Part shown: positions 6,210 through 8,636 of the stretch, piece by piece
Layout of the letters: every line of letters begins with the position of its first letter
Numbering within the stretch: the first letter of the stretch is position 1
From: Sphingobacteriaceae bacterium
Lineage (GTDB): Bacteria; Bacteroidota; Bacteroidia; B-17B0; Aurantibacillaceae
Assembly: GCA_023251695.1 (NCBI GenBank)
Contig: JAHEYE010000139.1
Location: 1 to 8,636 of the forward strand
Reading direction: 5' to 3'
Length of the DNA stretch: 8,636 bases
Notes under the pieces: generated by a model
What the model was told of the DNA's origin: nothing
Seen by the model: the letters and a program-made list of their open reading frames with translations, nothing else
The model's database searches: none
Position numbers and translations under genes: made by a program

Positions 6210-6223
6210 CTTTATCTTTATTC

Positions 6224-7552
6224 TCACTTTCCTTTATTTAATTTGGCTGTAATCTCAGCCGCTTTTGTTTCATTCCCTACTAGTAAATATAATCTACGTA
6301 AGGATTGTAAAGTTGAGTTGTCGTCACCTTTGAAAGTTAGTGCATCTTCAAAATATGGTATGGCCTTTTTATATTGCTCAGTACTTCTTGCCGTAATCTC
6401 TCTTTGCTTCGAGGCTAATTTAGCAATCGTTGCGTCGTTCATTTCTTTATTGTACATATACGTTCCGTAATTGTAATATAATGCCCCTAAATTGTATAAA
6501 GCATTGAAACTGTAATCCGGATTACTAGGCTTTAGTTCTACCGTCTTTTTATAATGCTCCTCCGCTTTCCCAAATAATTCGCTAAAGTTCTCCGGTTTAT
6601 CCATGTCCTTATCTTTTCCATCCGGTCCCTTTGTTTTAGGATTCGCCATGTTATCGTAAGTGTTGGCGACAATTAAATGTAAAATAGCATTGTTCGGGTC
6701 TTTTTCTAAAGCAATTAATAAATTATTTACCGATTCCTGTTGTTTACCACGTTGTAAAAAATAATCTGTTTCCAGATTAAGCAAAGTCATATCGTTCGGA
6801 TATAACTTTCTTCCTTCCTGTAATGTTGTTAAGGCACTTACCGTGTCCTGCGTATTTACTTTTGCGTTATATAAATATTGGTACGTTGATGCATTCGCCA
6901 TCTTCTCATCAATCATGCGCTGATTGATCTTAACTACTTTGCTATAATTTTTTGCTTTTTGTGCGGACAAAGATGCGTTAAATAAACTAACGGTGTCCTT
7001 CCTACCCTGATTGAGCATACCGCTTAAATTAAATGAATTCTCAAAATAATCGGAGGCTTCATCGTATTTTTTCCCTTTGTAATAACCCACCGCCAAATTA
7101 TTCAGGTCGTCTATCATCGATAAACCGGTTGTCAATAATTCCTGAAACGCACTTGCATCTTTACTCTTTGCTTTCACAAACTCCATCGATTTGATCGCTT
7201 CAATGATTTCTTTAGTGCTAACATTGCTATAAGCGATTTCCATCCTAGCTTTTTTATCACCGGCAGTAGCCGAAGCTTTTTCTTCCTCAGCTTTTAAATT
7301 GCTCTTAAATACTTCGTAATAAATCTGCGTTCTGTAAATATGTGTTTTGGGATTGTTCTTGGTCTCTTCATTTGCCTCAGCTGCGTCAATTGCTTCTTTG
7401 GCTTTTATTAAATAAGAAACGTCAGGTTTTTCTTTGAGAGTTGCCTGATAATCGGTTAAACCCCTCCACGCTGCATTAACTTTCGATTTTTGTGCAAAAC
7501 CTGAAACACTTAATACTGCTAATAATACGAAGGCAATTCTTTTTTTAACCAT
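6224..7552 (-). CDS. Secreted tetratricopeptide-repeat protein
   Basis: A 442-residue protein from ATG 7552. Four upstream codons beginning TTG 7561 are open, but the ATG gives a clean signal peptide: VKKR, then the hydrophobic AFVLLAVLSVSGFA, with cleavage likely before Q21. The mature part is helical with several TPR-like units, clearest around 154-176 (VGYYKGKKYDEASDYFENSF), 222-250, 258-290 (RGKQQESVNNLLIALEKDPN) and 325-366, ending with 394-440. A Lys/Asp/Pro-rich insert at about 302-324 (around GPDGKDKDMDKP) is absent from the upstream paralogue. TPRs mediate protein-protein contacts, so a periplasmic scaffold is the likely role, with partners unknown. The gene starts 16 bases after the stop of its paralogue, in the same operon, and is followed by a hairpin. 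Confidence 0.82.
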   Translation of the reverse strand: MVKKRIAFVLLAVLSVSGFAQKSKVNAAWRGLTDYQATLKEKPDVSYLIKAKEAIDAAEANEETKNNPKTHIYRTQIYYEVFKSNLKAEEEKASATAGDKKARMEIAYSNVSTKEIIEAIKSMEFVKAKSKDASAFQELLTTGLSMIDDLNNLAVGYYKGKKYDEASDYFENSFNLSGMLNQGRKDTVSLFNASLSAQKAKNYSKVVKINQRMIDEKMANASTYQYLYNAKVNTQDTVSALTTLQEGRKLYPNDMTLLNLETDYFLQRGKQQESVNNLLIALEKDPNNAILHLIVANTYDNMANPKTKGPDGKDKDMDKPENFSELFGKAEEHYKKTVELKPSNPDYSFNALYNLGALYYNYGTYMYNKEMNDATIAKLASKQREITARSTEQYKKAIPYFEDALTFKGDDNSTLQSLRRLYLLVGNETKAAEITAKLNKGK

Positions 7553-7568
7553 ACAGAACAAATTTCTA

Positions 7569-8636
7569 TTATTTATATTTTTCAGCTTTTTCGGTCTCGC
7601 CTGTTTTTAATAATAGCTGGCGTAACCTTTGCTTGGTTGCTTTATCAGGACTCACCTCATACGATTTCTCAAAATAACTAATCGCTTTCTTCCAGTCTTC
7701 CATTGCTTTTCCATCGTATTCTTTTGCTTCCTTGGCTTTTGCCGGAGGCAAATCACCGGCTTTCTTACTCCACTCGTTTCCCTTATTAAAGAAAACAACA
7801 CCCAGGTTATAGTTAGCAACATCATAATCGGGCTTTATTTCCAAAGCCTTCATGTATTCTGCTTCCGCTTTATCCAATTCATTAGTCTTGGTGTAAATAT
7901 TTGCAAGAATAGCATGAAGGATTTCATTATCATTCGCCGCAATTGCGTTTAGGAGTTTTTCTTTTAATTGTGCCGATTTTTTCTGCGCCAGATAAATATT
8001 AATCTCCGCATTTATAAGATCCATATTGTCATCAAATATCTTCTTGCCTTTCTCGATATAAGACAAAGCTTTCACTGTATCTTTTGCGCCCAACATAATA
8101 TTCGACATGTTGATGTATATTTTGGGATCCTTGAAATTAATGGCAATCAGTTTATCGGCAAACTCCTGCATTTTCGGAATATCACCAACACGCGCATACA
8201 TATCGTATTTATTAAAGAGTAATTTCTCTTTCGTAACGTTATTACGTTTCATCCCCTCATCAAAATCGTAGATCAAAGCGCTTTCTAACATTTCATAACA
8301 CTTTAAAGCTTTATCAAACTGTTTAGCCTGACCCAAACGACCGGCTTTTCTGTTTGTAGCGCTAGCAGCCATAACAATCGGGCCTTTTACATCGGGCTTA
8401 TAAATTGGTTCTTTGGGATTTTCTTTAAGATCGATCGCTAAACAATTCATATAAGCTTGCAATGCTTTTTCTTCAGCATCTTCATCAAGCGCTCTTACTT
8501 TTGCAGATGTGTCAGAATAAATTGCGCGGTAAACATCACCGCGTGCTTTCCACATCTTTGCAGAACTTTTAGTTTTTTCATGTTCTGCAGCAAGATCGGC
8601 CGATGCCTTTGCCTTATCAAATTCCTTGCTTTTAAG
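7569..8636 (-). CDS. Tetratricopeptide-repeat protein, 5' end outside the window
   Basis: The frame is open from its TAA stop (7569-7571) through the window edge, giving 355 visible residues. A Met at 8555 is internal: the 27 codons upstream encode matching helix (KEFDKAKASADLAAEHEK), which aligns with the start of the mature part of the next TPR gene. The protein has several TPR-like units, the clearest being IYINMSNIMLGAKDTVKALS, LHAILANIYTKTNELDKAEA, YMKALEIKPDYDVANYNLGV and DWKKAISYFEKSYEVSPD. It is a clear paralogue of the downstream gene: the C-terminal WKKAISYFEKSYEVSPDKAT and TETEKAEKY-like ending correspond to YKKAIPYFEDALTFKGDDNS and NETKAAEI. A signal peptide may be present beyond the window but cannot be seen. 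Function is unknown beyond a probable scaffold. Confidence 0.8.
   Translation of the reverse strand, partial: LKSKEFDKAKASADLAAEHEKTKSSAKMWKARGDVYRAIYSDTSAKVRALDEDAEEKALQAYMNCLAIDLKENPKEPIYKPDVKGPIVMAASATNRKAGRLGQAKQFDKALKCYEMLESALIYDFDEGMKRNNVTKEKLLFNKYDMYARVGDIPKMQEFADKLIAINFKDPKIYINMSNIMLGAKDTVKALSYIEKGKKIFDDNMDLINAEINIYLAQKKSAQLKEKLLNAIAANDNEILHAILANIYTKTNELDKAEAEYMKALEIKPDYDVANYNLGVVFFNKGNEWSKKAGDLPPAKAKEAKEYDGKAMEDWKKAISYFEKSYEVSPDKATKQRLRQLLLKTGETEKAEKYK

Noticed and set aside
7553..7561. TTG start at 7561 for the secreted TPR protein
   Set aside because: It puts Phe-Cys before the basic start of the signal peptide. The ATG at 7552 gives a standard signal peptide.
7629..8222. Open frames on the + strand opposite the partial TPR gene
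   Set aside because: They are antisense to a convincing TPR coding frame and show no recognisable protein family.

Overview
The window looks like a piece of chromosome from a member of the Bacteroidota. The DNA is AT-rich. The first gene ends in a type IX secretion sorting domain (YPNPF near its start), which is specific to that phylum. Recognisable Shine-Dalgarno sequences are mostly absent, and the protein families present (GxxExxY protein, DD-type membrane glycosyltransferase, secreted TPR proteins) fit. No rRNA, tRNA, CRISPR array or transposase was seen.

Left part, + strand (1-3277): a tightly packed run of five genes. They are the C-terminal part of a secreted S8 (subtilisin-like) protease, an MFS transporter starting 1 base after it, a small CoA-binding protein whose start overlaps the MFS stop (TAATG), a GxxExxY-family PD-(D/E)XK nuclease-like gene, and an ElaA-type GNAT acetyltransferase. 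The GxxExxY gene is enclosed by inverted repeats made of CACTAAT/CACGAAT heptamers, with TA at both outer edges. Removing the enclosed segment with one TA would leave the CoA-binding gene's TAA stop abutting the elaA ATG, so this looks like a compact 0.47-kb element inserted into a TA between two adjacent genes.

Middle part, - strand (6056 down to 3263): a probable three-gene operon. It begins with a previously easy-to-miss 58-residue protein made almost entirely of (I/L)(I/L)xNQxx heptads. Next comes an LLM-class flavin-dependent oxidoreductase, then a multi-pass GT-C type glycosyltransferase. The last two genes have no ATG start. The glycosyltransferase is in the same frame as the oxidoreductase, divided from it by one TAA, and its first membrane segment lies upstream of the first conventional start codon. 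The glycosyltransferase and elaA converge and overlap by 15 bases.

Right part, - strand (8636 down to 6224): two tandem, paralogous tetratricopeptide-repeat proteins. The upstream one runs off the window. The downstream one has a signal peptide and is followed by a hairpin that may be a terminator. Its role is not apparent beyond that of a periplasmic TPR scaffold.
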